Assembly (NCBI GenBank): GCA_013285945.1
Contig: JABDGP010000015.1
Span: 1-50,772, forward strand
Reading direction: 5' to 3'
Origin: Bacteroidota bacterium
GTDB taxonomy: Bacteria; Bacteroidota; Bacteroidia; Cytophagales; Cyclobacteriaceae
DNA length: 50,772 nucleotides
In this document: positions 1 through 9,056 of the stretch, piece by piece
Layout: the number at the start of each line of letters is the position of its first letter
Numbering within the stretch: the stretch's first letter is position 1
Made by a program: the position numbers and the translations under genes
The notes under the pieces: model-generated
The model's input: only the letters and a program-made list of their open reading frames with translations
What the model was told of the DNA's origin: nothing
Database searches by the model: none

Positions 1-874
1 ATTTCCCACCCATGCTTTCGGCAATTCCTTCTGCCATCTTTTTTATTTTTTGCAGACCTTCTTCGCGCCACACTTCATTAAGCGCTCGAAAGGTGCCTGA
101 AATGTTTACTTCATTAGGAATAATGTTCGTTGCGCCATCGGCAATGACTTTCCCAAATGTCAAAACCGTAGGCTGTTTTGGGCTGGCATTTCGGCTGATA
201 ATTTGCTGCAATGCTATGATGATGTGAGAAGAGATCACGACCGGGTCGATCGTCAGTTCTGGCGCGGCTCCATGACCACCCTTGCCAATCACACGCAAAT
301 ATATCTCATCACTACTTGCCATATACATGCCTTCACGGAATCCGACTTTGCCGGCCGGTATCAGTGGCATTACGTGCTGACCGATAATTGCTGAAGGTTT
401 GGGATTTTCCAAAACACCTTCTTTGATCATCATTGAAGCGCCACCCGGATTTTTCTCTTCACCAGGTTGAAAAATAAATTTTACGGTTCCTTCAAATTGA
501 CTTTTTACTTCGCTGAGTATTTTAGCTGTGCCCAAAAGCGAAGCTGTGTGTACATCGTGGCCGCAAGCATGCATCACTCCTGGGTTTTTCGATTTATACG
601 GAGATGTGCTTGTCTCCTGAATGGGCAGGGCATCCATGTCGGCACGTAACGCGACAGTTCTTTTCTGTGGATTCTTTCCTTTTATCAAAACGACTACGCC
701 TGTTCCTGCAACACCTTCTATTGGTTTTAGGCCGAAACTCTGCAGTTGATCTGAAACGAATTTTGCAGTATTGAATTCTTTATAGGAGAGCTCGGGGTTG
801 GCATGCAGATGTCGGCGCATGCTCACAACCTCATGGGCATACCGGATTGAAAGCTTCTTAATCTGGTCGAGCAT
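1..874 (-). CDS. M20-family amidohydrolase (N-acyl-amino-acid/hippurate hydrolase type), C-terminus outside window
   Basis: The open frame runs from an ATG at 874 to the left edge without a stop, so about 291 N-terminal residues are present and the rest is missing. The metal-binding motif HACGHD lies at residues 102-107 and RADMDALP at 77-84, both typical of the M20D amidohydrolases (hippurate hydrolase, IAA-amino acid hydrolase, N-acetyldiaminopimelate deacetylase). The lid domain with GKGGHGAAPE follows. These enzymes use a two-metal site to cleave N-acyl groups from amino acids; the substrate here cannot be read from sequence. I see no signal peptide, so it is probably cytoplasmic. The ATG lies 7 nt after the MoxR gene stop, so the two are probably co-transcribed. 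Confidence 0.9.
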   Translation of the reverse strand, partial: MLDQIKKLSIRYAHEVVSMRRHLHANPELSYKEFNTAKFVSDQLQSFGLKPIEGVAGTGVVVLIKGKNPQKRTVALRADMDALPIQETSTSPYKSKNPGVMHACGHDVHTASLLGTAKILSEVKSQFEGTVKFIFQPGEEKNPGGASMMIKEGVLENPKPSAIIGQHVMPLIPAGKVGFREGMYMASSDEIYLRVIGKGGHGAAPELTIDPVVISSHIIIALQQIISRNASPKQPTVLTFGKVIADGATNIIPNEVNISGTFRALNEVWREEGLQKIKKMAEGIAESMGGK

Positions 875-881
875 TGGCAAA

Positions 882-1859
882 TCAGCTTTTGATTTGAGCC
901 ATCAATTTAGAAACGATATCATCTACAGACTTTCCTTCGGCTTCGGCTTTGAAATTGCGTACTATACGATGGCGTAATACCGGTTGTGCCACGGCTTGCA
1001 CATCTTCAATGTCGGGAGAATATTTGCCGTTGAGTAGGGCATTGCATTTTGCACCCAATACTAAATATTGCGAAGCCCGCGGACCGGCGCCCCATTCCAG
1101 CATATCATTGGCCAGTAAGGAAGAATTTCCGGGTCTTGTAGATGAGGCTAGTTTCACGGCATACTCAACAACATTATCAGCGATGGGTACTCTTCGCACG
1201 AGGTGCTGAAAGGACATGATATCCTCGGCACCGAGCATCTTGGAAACTTCGGCCTTTTCGTCGGCCGTAGTGCCTTTCACAATCTTCAGTTCCTGTTCGT
1301 AGGTAGGGTAATCCAAAAAAATGTTGAACATAAAGCGATCCAACTGGGCTTCAGGCAACGGATAAGTCCCCTCTTGCTCAATCGGGTTTTGAGTGGCGAG
1401 TACGAAAAACGGCTGTGGAAGCAAGTAACGGTTGCCCGCAATAGTTACAGCATTTTCTTGCATTGCTTCGAGAAGAGCAGCTTGTGTTTTTGGTGGTGTA
1501 CGATTGATCTCGTCGGCCAGCACAATGTTGGCGAAGACAGGTCCTTTTACGAATTGAAAATTCCTTTCCTTGTCCATAGTCTCTGCGCCAACAATATCAG
1601 AAGGCATAAGATCAGGGGTAAACTGAATTCGTTTGAATTGCAGATCAAGTACCTGAGCCAGAGTTTGTACGAGCAATGTTTTGGCCAAACCGGGTACACC
1701 GATGAGGAGTGCATGGCCATGACTAAAAATAGCAGTGAGGGTGAGCCGGATTACATCATCTTGTCCTACGATGACCTTACCGATTTCACTTTTTAAATTC
1801 TTGTATGCTTGTGCCAATGCATCCGCGGCTTCCACATCGTTGGCAAAATTTTTTGACAT
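882..1859 (-). CDS. MoxR-family AAA+ ATPase
   Basis: This 325-residue protein has the MoxR layout: Walker A GVPGLAKT at residues 54-61, Walker B VLADE ending at D116-E117, sensor 1 ATQNP, and the C-terminal AAA lid. MoxR ATPases act as cytoplasmic chaperones that help mature or activate partner proteins, often von Willebrand factor A-domain proteins. The usual partners (DUF58 and VWA/BatA genes) are not adjacent: upstream are SurA-type chaperones and downstream is an amidohydrolase. The start is an ATG at 1859. The family call is secure; the client is unknown. The 77-nt gap to the upstream chaperone gene shows no clear terminator, so read-through is possible. Confidence 0.95.
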   Translation of the reverse strand: MSKNFANDVEAADALAQAYKNLKSEIGKVIVGQDDVIRLTLTAIFSHGHALLIGVPGLAKTLLVQTLAQVLDLQFKRIQFTPDLMPSDIVGAETMDKERNFQFVKGPVFANIVLADEINRTPPKTQAALLEAMQENAVTIAGNRYLLPQPFFVLATQNPIEQEGTYPLPEAQLDRFMFNIFLDYPTYEQELKIVKGTTADEKAEVSKMLGAEDIMSFQHLVRRVPIADNVVEYAVKLASSTRPGNSSLLANDMLEWGAGPRASQYLVLGAKCNALLNGKYSPDIEDVQAVAQPVLRHRIVRNFKAEAEGKSVDDIVSKLMAQIKS

Positions 1860-1948
1860 TCTATTAAAATCTTTGGATGTGAAAGTAACTTTTTATTAAA
1901 GCCATCGCAAGATAAACCTGTTTCAACAGAGGAATCACGCAAAAAACG

Positions 1949-3325
1949 TTACTCCAAAATTTTGCAATAATTATACGATGGATCGATGTTGATAAACACG
2001 TCTTGGCGCGCCTTAAGGAACCATTTATTAATAGCCTTGTCTTTCTTTTCGGCCGATGCCGCCGATTGTATTCTATGCCAATCGTCCGTCAGGTTGGCTT
2101 GGTGCGGCGCAATTTTGGCCTTAAAGTAGATGATTCGCACCGCCTCCTTTTGACCTTCTGTGCGATAGGGGAGCGGTTTTGAAATTTCACCCACTTTCAT
2201 TGGGTCAATAGCAAGATAGACGGCTGGGTCAATTCTGTTCAGGGCAACTCGTACATCGCCATCTTGATCTGTGATATAGCCGGAGTGGCCTTTCGTTTCC
2301 TTGTCGTCAGAAAATAATTTGGCTGCACGCTCAAACTTAATACTGTCTTTCACAATTTTTCTGCGCAAGCTGTCAAGAAACTGTGTGGCTCTGTCAATGT
2401 CGCTTTGACTTGGTATTGCCGAAACCAGAATATGGCGTGAATTATATTCATTACCCCGACGATCGATCAACTGCATGATGTGAAACCCAAAGGGTGACTC
2501 AAACGGATGTGATATTTCTCCTTTACGCAATTTGAAAGCCATCGCTTCAAACTCGGGCACCATGTTACCCCGGCCTTGGTAGCCGAGCTCACCGCCATTA
2601 GACTGGGCCGATGGATCTTCTGAATATTTTTTAGCGAGTTCGTTAAAATTTTCTCCATTCATGAGCCTATTGCGCAGTTCTTCCAATCGGTTCTTCGCAT
2701 CTTCTTTCTGCTGATGGTTAACTTTCGCTACCCGTACAATTTGCCCGATCTCGGCATCGGCAGAATAATAGGGCAAACTGTCTTTAGGTATTTTATTAAA
2801 AAAGCGCTTCACTTCTGATGGTGTGATATCAATGTCTTTGGTGATGCGCTGAGTCATTTCGCGCGCCAGAAGTTGTTCGCGGATCTGATCACGAAGTTCT
2901 ATCTTTATTTGATCGAGTGTTTTACCATATTGACGTTCCAGTTCTTCGGGTGAGTTGCCGTAGTTTTGCAGAATCACGTTCATCCGCTGGGTTGTATTTT
3001 GATCTACCTCGAGATCTGTAACCAAGACAGAGTCAATCTCAGCTTTGGCTACCATTAGTTTGTTCATTACCATGCGGTTTAGCAAACTGCACTTTGCCTG
3101 GTCTGAACCTGGATTTCCTTCTGTGAGATAATTCTGATAAGCCGCCTCCAGTTCGGATTTTAACACAATGTAATTGTCGACTTTACCGATGATCTTGTCC
3201 AGCACAAAACTATTGTCCTCTTTCTCCTTGGCATCCTGAGCTAAGGATGTCAGTGAAAATAGCATTACAAGTATCCAACTATTTGCTAAAAACCTCAAAA
3301 TCTTTACGTTTTGCAGCATTTTCAT
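1949..3325 (-). CDS. SurA-like periplasmic peptidyl-prolyl cis-trans isomerase/chaperone
   Basis: A 458-residue secreted protein. The N-terminal hydrophobic segment ends in SLAQ, a likely signal peptidase site. A SurA-type N-terminal chaperone region (about 40-170) follows. A canonical parvulin domain (about 175-270) carries GGELGY and the FGFHIMQL motif, and a second, degenerate parvulin-like domain starts at SRHILV. SurA proteins escort outer-membrane proteins through the periplasm. The longest frame begins with a TTG at 3352; I chose the ATG at 3325 because GGAGG lies 9 nt upstream and a full signal peptide remains. ATGs at 3334 and 3319 are alternatives. It overlaps the upstream lipoprotein gene by 47 nt and is the third gene of a chaperone operon. 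Confidence 0.88.
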   Translation of the reverse strand: MKMLQNVKILRFLANSWILVMLFSLTSLAQDAKEKEDNSFVLDKIIGKVDNYIVLKSELEAAYQNYLTEGNPGSDQAKCSLLNRMVMNKLMVAKAEIDSVLVTDLEVDQNTTQRMNVILQNYGNSPEELERQYGKTLDQIKIELRDQIREQLLAREMTQRITKDIDITPSEVKRFFNKIPKDSLPYYSADAEIGQIVRVAKVNHQQKEDAKNRLEELRNRLMNGENFNELAKKYSEDPSAQSNGGELGYQGRGNMVPEFEAMAFKLRKGEISHPFESPFGFHIMQLIDRRGNEYNSRHILVSAIPSQSDIDRATQFLDSLRRKIVKDSIKFERAAKLFSDDKETKGHSGYITDQDGDVRVALNRIDPAVYLAIDPMKVGEISKPLPYRTEGQKEAVRIIYFKAKIAPHQANLTDDWHRIQSAASAEKKDKAINKWFLKARQDVFINIDPSYNYCKILE

Positions 3326-4181
3326 AAACCTCATCCTCCAATTTTTTCGCAAGTTCTACTTTTCTTTTATTTAAAATAATGTTTTTAATGTCCTGTCTTA
3401 CGAACTCCAACGGCGAAATGTTATCGCTGATTTTGTAGGCGTCGACTTTCAGAAAATACAAAAAACCAGGGTCATTGGTTTCATAATAATTGTAAGACCT
3501 TAAAAACTGTATTTTATTTGGAATTTCCGCCAGTGGCGAATTTACTGCAAGCTTATCAAACTCAATCCACGAGGAATCGGCCAAGTGATAAGCGGCTGAA
3601 AAACTCAGGCAATAAGATTTCAATTCGGCAATCTCTTTCTCCTTAATAGAGAACATCAAGTCCTTTATTCGCTTCACGCGGGGTGCATCTTTCGGCACTT
3701 TTATATAGGTACCTCTGATAATGTTTTGCTTGAGAATAAAATTGTCGGGGTGAGCTTTATAATAATTCTCAATATCAACATCGTTGACACTGTCATTAAG
3801 ATGCTGTTGAATATAATAGTTTTGAAATTCGTAGCCAATCAAACTGTATCGATAGTCAAGCACTTTGCGTTCCACTTCGGCTTCGTCAATATTGATTGTT
3901 TTTAATGCTTCCTGAATAAGCAACTGTTTTCGAACCCAGCTTGTAACGTAAGCATTAATGCGTGCGGCACTATCATCTTTTGTGGTCTTCTCGGGCACTA
4001 TACCTTTCAATTCATCCAGATATAGGAAGGCATTGTTTACCCGGGCTATGGCTTTGCGCTTATTATTGGTTTCATTCTGTCCTTTTTTCATGCGGATGAG
4101 ATCGCAACTATTCAAGAATGCAAGCATGACGATGAATGCAAAAAGTGATGAACCTGAATATGCAGACCCAACCGTTTTCAT
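3279..4181 (-). CDS. SurA-N-like lipoprotein without a parvulin domain
   Basis: A 300-residue protein with a hydrophobic N-terminus ending in the lipobox LNSC, so it should be lipidated at that Cys. The region IARVNNAFLYLDELKG followed by helical segments resembles the N-terminal chaperone domain of SurA/PrsA proteins, where the peptide bind-and-hold surface is built. I see no parvulin catalytic domain: there is no GGxLGY or FGxHI motif. It is translationally coupled on both sides (ATGA overlap with the larger isomerase upstream, 47-nt overlap with the SurA-like gene downstream). I infer a membrane-anchored, non-catalytic chaperone working with its two neighbours on outer-membrane proteins. 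A more general name would be peptidyl-prolyl isomerase-related hypothetical lipoprotein. Confidence 0.75.
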   Translation of the reverse strand: MKTVGSAYSGSSLFAFIVMLAFLNSCDLIRMKKGQNETNNKRKAIARVNNAFLYLDELKGIVPEKTTKDDSAARINAYVTSWVRKQLLIQEALKTINIDEAEVERKVLDYRYSLIGYEFQNYYIQQHLNDSVNDVDIENYYKAHPDNFILKQNIIRGTYIKVPKDAPRVKRIKDLMFSIKEKEIAELKSYCLSFSAAYHLADSSWIEFDKLAVNSPLAEIPNKIQFLRSYNYYETNDPGFLYFLKVDAYKISDNISPLEFVRQDIKNIILNKRKVELAKKLEDEVYENAAKRKDFEVFSK

Positions 4182-6130
4182 GGTTTTACCAGCTCGTCCA
4201 AAACGATTTTCTTTCCTTTATTATTCACTTTTACCGGGTATTTATTTTTTAATGCTGTAACCCAATTCTTTTCCAATGAATCCTGATAGCCGGAAATAGC
4301 CTGCGCACGGGCTTCTTCAAATGTTTTTGTGCCTGGAGCCACCAGGCGGGCAACCTCCACAAGATAATAAATGCCATCGGCTTCTACTTCTTGCAGGCCT
4401 GGTACCCAGTTGATCTTGTCGATCACTTTGCTTTCGCCCTTTTCATAACTGCGATAATTTTGGACAGATTTAAATTTTTTGAGATCTGCTGCAGTGAGCG
4501 AATCGCCACGATCAATCTTCTTTCTCAACTCATCCAAAAATGATTTGTCGGTTGTGGCAAAAAAACGTGCCTCAATGCGTGACCCTGCACTGAATTTATC
4601 CAGGTGTTCTTTATAGAATTTCTTTTGCCCTGCCGAGTCTTCGGAGGCTTTTCCCCAGACTTCTTTTTCCATGATCTCGAATAACAAAATTCCTTCGCGG
4701 TATTCCGTTAGCAGATGCTGAAAGTCAGGATTTTCTTTGATGATCTTTTGTTCTTCGGCCTCGTTTATCTTCTCTTCAACAAATGAGTCATACAGTTGGC
4801 TCATAAAGGCAGCCGGCACGAGCTTGCTTTTTCCTTTTTGAAGGTCAATCCACGCGACAAAATCGCCGGTCATAATATTCTTGCCTCCTAAAGAAAATAA
4901 TATAAGTTTATTGGCTTCACTGTCTCCCTTAAATTTCCAATTGCCACTTAATAAGCTTGAATCGGCCATAGTAATCACTCTCGATTTGTTCACGGCATTT
5001 TCAATAAACCCTAACTCTTTTCTACGTTTTGTGGCGAAGGCCTGCTCTGAAATTTTCATACGCTCGTCGCGTGCTACTCGTTTTTTTAATGATGCTTCAA
5101 CTTCGGGATAAGTTGGAACAGGAATTTTTTTTTCGAGCCGCATGATATGCCATCCCACACTTGATTGAAACGGATCTGATATTTCGCCTGGCTTTTCCAA
5201 GGCAAATGCTGTTGCTTCAAACTCAGGAACAGATGCGAGAGCGCCAACTCCAAACGGCCGTAGCTTGCCCCCGGTGTTTTTGGTATTATTATCTTCAGAA
5301 TATTCCTTACATAAGACATCCCAATTTCTGCCGCTCTTTAACTGATCGTAAATTTCAAAAATCTGATTTTTGATTTTGGTTTCATTGCCTTTGGCACTAC
5401 GCAATAGAATATGCGAAACTTCTACTTCGCCACGAGAAGTTCGTTTGTCAAAGACCTTAACGAGGTGATACCCAAAACGAGTGCGCAAAATAGGAGATAC
5501 CTTTCCGATATCGGTTTTGTAAGCGGCCTCCTCAAATTGATAAACCATCTGCATGGCGGTAAAGTAGCCGAGGTTGCCTCCGTTATATTTGGCCGACGGG
5601 TCTTCGCTTAATTCCCGCGCAAGTTTTTCAAAATCCTCTCCGTTTTCGATTCGTTTTTTGATATCCGAAATCTTGGTGTACGCTTTCGCTGAGTCTTCGG
5701 GCGTGGCGTCCGGTTTTACTTGTACGAGAATGTGAGATGCTTTTACTTCTTGTGTGAGGTGATCGTAGGCTTCTTTGGTTAACTTATCGAGTACGTCTTT
5801 TTCTGCGCGGTAAGGTTTTTTTAGTTCATCCCTGTAGGTCTTCAGTTCTTTATTGAATTTGGCCGTGGTATCAAGCCCGCGATGACGCGCTTCGGTAATC
5901 TTTAGTTTAAAATTGATGAACAGGTTAAGGTACTCATCCACCTTGGCTGAAGTAAAATCTTGAGATTTATTCGGATGATTCTTCTTGTATAAATAAATGA
6001 ATTCATTGGTGTATGTGGGGGATTTATCGACAGTGAATAGAACTGTAGCCGGTTTTGTGGCTTTATCACTTTGGCTTGCGGCCCAAAAAGCCGTAAGGGA
6101 AAACAGAAACGCAAGAAGATAATTCTTCAT
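4178..6130 (-). CDS. Periplasmic peptidyl-prolyl cis-trans isomerase with two parvulin domains
   Basis: A 650-residue secreted protein. The signal peptide ends in AASQ. A helical N-terminal region (about 25-125) with a YLNLFINFKLKI segment is SurA/PpiD-like. Parvulin domain 1 (about 125-230) has ASHILV, GGNLGY and FGYHLVKV. Parvulin domain 2 (about 235-340) has VSHILL, GGKLRPFG and VGWHIMRL. A long C-terminal half has no motif I can name. It probably isomerises prolyl bonds and chaperones outer-membrane proteins. The longest frame starts at a GTG at 6139; the ATG at 6130 gives a cleaner signal peptide. It leads the three-gene chaperone operon and has a consensus -7 promoter element 25 nt upstream of the start. 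Confidence 0.9.
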   Translation of the reverse strand: MKNYLLAFLFSLTAFWAASQSDKATKPATVLFTVDKSPTYTNEFIYLYKKNHPNKSQDFTSAKVDEYLNLFINFKLKITEARHRGLDTTAKFNKELKTYRDELKKPYRAEKDVLDKLTKEAYDHLTQEVKASHILVQVKPDATPEDSAKAYTKISDIKKRIENGEDFEKLARELSEDPSAKYNGGNLGYFTAMQMVYQFEEAAYKTDIGKVSPILRTRFGYHLVKVFDKRTSRGEVEVSHILLRSAKGNETKIKNQIFEIYDQLKSGRNWDVLCKEYSEDNNTKNTGGKLRPFGVGALASVPEFEATAFALEKPGEISDPFQSSVGWHIMRLEKKIPVPTYPEVEASLKKRVARDERMKISEQAFATKRRKELGFIENAVNKSRVITMADSSLLSGNWKFKGDSEANKLILFSLGGKNIMTGDFVAWIDLQKGKSKLVPAAFMSQLYDSFVEEKINEAEEQKIIKENPDFQHLLTEYREGILLFEIMEKEVWGKASEDSAGQKKFYKEHLDKFSAGSRIEARFFATTDKSFLDELRKKIDRGDSLTAADLKKFKSVQNYRSYEKGESKVIDKINWVPGLQEVEADGIYYLVEVARLVAPGTKTFEEARAQAISGYQDSLEKNWVTALKNKYPVKVNNKGKKIVLDELVKP

Positions 6131-6155
6131 AGATCGCACAGAATTTTTCAGGGTG

Positions 6156-6163
6156 CAAAGATA
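6156..6163 (-). promoter_or_regulatory. Candidate -7 promoter element for the chaperone operon
   Basis: Read on the minus strand this is TATCTTTG, an exact match to the Bacteroidota -7 consensus TAnnTTTG. Transcription would start near 6151, giving a leader of about 20 nt before the ATG at 6130. I find no good TTTG -33 element at the expected distance, so this rests on the -7 element only. Confidence 0.45.
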
Positions 6164-6196
6164 GTTTTTTGAAGGAAAGTGAATAGGGTGGGAAGA

Positions 6197-6607
6197 TCAG
6201 ACCAACTTGGTAAGTCGGCATATGTTTTTGCCGCCTTCAGTGGTGTACTCGATCTTGTCCATGATGGATTTTACCAAGCGTATTCCCAAGCCGCCCTTTC
6301 TTTTGTCTTGTACAAGGCTTTCCATATCGGGTTCGCTGAACTTGGTGATGTCAAACATGGAGCCATTGTCAATAATTTCAAAAATAAATGCGCTTCCACC
6401 CGGATGATCAATGTGCAACTCAATAATGTGTTCAGGGTTGCAATGATGCCCGTGGATCATCAGGTTAGAGCACATTTCATCGAGGGCCAATACAATGGCA
6501 CTGACCTGAAGCTCGGGCACGTGGTTTTCGTTCAACACGTTTCTTACAAATTCGCGTATCCCTTTAAGGTTGGATAAACTGCAGCCTATGTTATACCGAT
6601 AGTTCAT
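6197..6607 (-). CDS. RsbW/SpoIIAB-like anti-sigma factor, serine-protein kinase (HATPase_c)
   Basis: A 136-residue GHKL-type ATPase domain. The N-box reads LDEMCSNLMIHG, the G1 box IDNGSMFD, and the G2 region KGGLGIRLVKSIMD. This is the minimal single-domain kinase of partner-switching systems: it binds and inhibits a target and phosphorylates the STAS antagonist. The STAS gene lies just upstream with a 17-nt overlap, and the PP2C phosphatase that would reverse the phosphorylation lies upstream of that, so all three parts of the switch are encoded together. No sigma-B-type sigma factor is in the window, so the output is unknown. The start is an ATG at 6607. Confidence 0.9.
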   Translation of the reverse strand: MNYRYNIGCSLSNLKGIREFVRNVLNENHVPELQVSAIVLALDEMCSNLMIHGHHCNPEHIIELHIDHPGGSAFIFEIIDNGSMFDITKFSEPDMESLVQDKRKGGLGIRLVKSIMDKIEYTTEGGKNICRLTKLV

Positions 6608-6941
6608 TCGCCAATTTCAATGCCTCACTTTTATTTTCACGAATGTGCAACAGGTCAGCCAATCCAAGTATTTCAAATGTATTGGCTACCTTCTCTTTAA
6701 GACCGTACAACACCATCTGGATATTTTTGTCTCTGAATTCTTCGATGTATGACATAAAGACACCCAGACCTGCCGAAGAGATGTATTCGAGGGCGTTGCA
6801 ATCCACAAGAATTTTCTTAAACCCTTCACCCACGCTCTTGGCAATGGCCAGATCCAGCTCTATGGAGGAACTTGCGTCAATTTCGCCGATTACGGCGATG
6901 ATATCTGACCCACTTTCCTGCAATCTTTTGATGTGCACCAT
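6591..6941 (-). CDS. STAS-domain anti-anti-sigma factor (RsbV/SpoIIAA-like)
   Basis: A 116-residue STAS domain. The stretch LVDCNALEYISSAGLG (about 45-60) matches the conserved loop of anti-anti-sigma factors, and Ser55 of ISSAGLG is in the position normally phosphorylated by the partner kinase. Unphosphorylated protein should bind the RsbW-like kinase encoded next and release its target; phosphorylated protein should be reset by the PP2C phosphatase encoded 30 nt upstream. It is cytoplasmic, with no signal peptide or membrane segment. The ATG at 6941 is the only sensible start. Confidence 0.92.
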   Translation of the reverse strand: MVHIKRLQESGSDIIAVIGEIDASSSIELDLAIAKSVGEGFKKILVDCNALEYISSAGLGVFMSYIEEFRDKNIQMVLYGLKEKVANTFEILGLADLLHIRENKSEALKLANELSV

Positions 6942-6971
6942 ATTTTTCTAACGGTTTTTTAACAAATTAAG

Positions 6972-9038
6972 TTATCCATGAAATTTTACGGTCATCGAAG
7001 TGTAATCGTCATTCAGATTATTCGATCCCGAAAATTCATAAAGCCTTTTAATAATATTGTCTTCAATTTCTTTGGCACTTGCGCCTGCTTTTTCATTCAG
7101 CGCTACCGCAAGTCGATCGTTGCCGAACTCTTCGCCCTTGCCATCCTTGGCTTCGGTGATGCCATCGGTATATAATACCATTGTATCGCCAGGGCCATAA
7201 GGGATTTCATTATTTTCTATGTAATTGCAATAGTCCTTGCTGCGTACCATTCCCAATGCCGCTCCCTTGTCTTTGAGGTAAATAGATTCGACGGAGCCTG
7301 CACGCAGATAAAGAACCGGGCAATGACCAGCACGAGAGTAACGGATTTTCTTTTCTATAGTGTCAATAATAAAATAAGAAGCAGAGATAAAAGACCCGCG
7401 CTCTAAACAATATACAAGTGCCTGATTGGCACGCTGCATAAATTCCTTGGGGTCGAGAAGCTGCTGCGCGAGGCTGTGAAAAATTCCTTTCATCTGGCTC
7501 ATGTGAAACGCTGCAGTGGTTCCTTTACCCGAAACATCGGCAATAATCAAAGCCACCAGGTGCTCATTGATCCGAAGTGTATCATAGTAATCACCGCCTA
7601 CTTCATCGGCCGAGGCAGAAAAGGCAACAATCTCAAAGTCCTTATCTTGTTCGAGTTTATTGGGAAGCAAACTTTGCTGCACGGTTTTGGCAATCTTCAA
7701 CTCTTCTTTATAGCGAGCATTTTGAAAAGCTTCTTCCATCAATCTGAAGTTTTCAATAGAAATACCTGCCTGGTTGGCGAATGTGGAGACGATGCGCGTC
7801 ATTTCTTTATTGAAGCCTTCGGGCAATTCTTTGAGCAGGGCCAATGTTCCGATGGTTTCCTCTTTCACCACGATGGGAAACGCCAGCAACGAGCGGAAGC
7901 GGGATCCTTTCATCGTACCTAAATGTTTGGAAAGATTTTTTGTCTTCTCACTTCCCGAATCAAGGACTCCTTTAATATTATTTTTTTCCAGGTGCTCACG
8001 GATGTTTTTGGATTCCTGTTCGCTCACGCGGTAGGTAAACATTCTTCGGTCATTTTTGGCGCCTGTGATTTCAAGCCATGCTGCGTCAGCAAAGACGGAG
8101 CTCACAGAACTCTCCAATAGAATATTATAAACGCTCTCTTCGTCTTGTTCTGTTTGAATGGACTGGCTGATGCGCTGAAAGTTCACTACCTCTTCCAACT
8201 TCTGTTCAAACACCGAAGAGGTAGGTAGATTGAATAAAATCACCAGGAAGGAAAATATACCATACGTAATGATGAATGAAGCCAGCACAATAATAAAAAG
8301 CTGAGTTCGGTAGTCTAGAAATGCAGTCGTTTCTTTACTGATCATTTCTGTAGATCGCTCCACAGTATAAAAGAAGTAAGCGAGGTAAAAGAATGTCAGT
8401 AACAACAACAGCAGGCTTGTCCATTTCTGTTTGAAGTTCAGGTATGCCACCCAGCGCATGTTGGCGGCCAATGCCAATACCAGCAACCCAATGATTACAT
8501 TCATCGTGGTGCTTACGGTCTCAGAAAATGTAATTCCCGCGCTGTCATAAAGAAGCACAGCAAACAAAATGATCTCAAAGAGCAGCCATGTACGGATTAG
8601 CCATTTTGACTTTTGATATAGAATCAGCCTTTTCCAGGATGATAAAGCCGATAACAGAAAATTGACAAGCAATGCCAGATTGATCTGACAAATGAAATCA
8701 CTGAATACGATGTTAGTAGCCAGGGCAGTTGTGCCGAGCATGAAGACGAAAAGCCTGAAGACGAGTGATACTACAGTGGTTATAAGCCCTGTGGCAAACA
8801 CTTTCCACAGCAAGTCAGTGAAGTTGAGGGAATCGTCAAGCTCGATACGGAATTTGTAGTAGTAGTAAAGAAAAATTATGTAGGCCGCGAGCATTACCCG
8901 GGGAAGCCATACGGGCACATCAGGGTGTAACCCCTGCATGCTGCTAAACAAAACGGTAATGTCAGAAAAAAGCAGGATCAGCCAGGCGATCATCGCGCCA
9001 AGGAAAGTGAGCCGAACCAATGCTTTGCTTTTGATCAT
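6972..9038 (-). CDS. Membrane-bound GAF-PP2C (SpoIIE/RsbU-type) serine phosphatase
   Basis: A 688-residue protein in three parts. The N-terminal ~280 residues contain roughly eight hydrophobic membrane segments. A GAF-like sensory domain (about 295-440) follows. The C-terminal ~200 residues are a SpoIIE-type PP2C phosphatase with GGDYYD, IADVSGKGTTAA, RAGHCPVLYL, VLYTDGITEA and a terminal DDYTSMTVK. The metal-binding aspartates (GDYYD, ADVSGKG, TDGITE, DDYT) are all present, so it should be active. It would dephosphorylate the STAS protein encoded downstream in response to a membrane or ligand signal. It lies 18 nt downstream of serS and may be co-transcribed with it. Confidence 0.92.
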   Translation of the reverse strand: MIKSKALVRLTFLGAMIAWLILLFSDITVLFSSMQGLHPDVPVWLPRVMLAAYIIFLYYYYKFRIELDDSLNFTDLLWKVFATGLITTVVSLVFRLFVFMLGTTALATNIVFSDFICQINLALLVNFLLSALSSWKRLILYQKSKWLIRTWLLFEIILFAVLLYDSAGITFSETVSTTMNVIIGLLVLALAANMRWVAYLNFKQKWTSLLLLLLTFFYLAYFFYTVERSTEMISKETTAFLDYRTQLFIIVLASFIITYGIFSFLVILFNLPTSSVFEQKLEEVVNFQRISQSIQTEQDEESVYNILLESSVSSVFADAAWLEITGAKNDRRMFTYRVSEQESKNIREHLEKNNIKGVLDSGSEKTKNLSKHLGTMKGSRFRSLLAFPIVVKEETIGTLALLKELPEGFNKEMTRIVSTFANQAGISIENFRLMEEAFQNARYKEELKIAKTVQQSLLPNKLEQDKDFEIVAFSASADEVGGDYYDTLRINEHLVALIIADVSGKGTTAAFHMSQMKGIFHSLAQQLLDPKEFMQRANQALVYCLERGSFISASYFIIDTIEKKIRYSRAGHCPVLYLRAGSVESIYLKDKGAALGMVRSKDYCNYIENNEIPYGPGDTMVLYTDGITEAKDGKGEEFGNDRLAVALNEKAGASAKEIEDNIIKRLYEFSGSNNLNDDYTSMTVKFHG

Positions 9039-9056
9039 TTCTGTTTTACTAAACTA

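Noticed and set aside
1203-1796. Long open frame (197 codons) on the plus strand opposite the MoxR gene
   Set aside because: It lies wholly antisense to a gene with clear AAA+ motifs, and its translation shows no family pattern.
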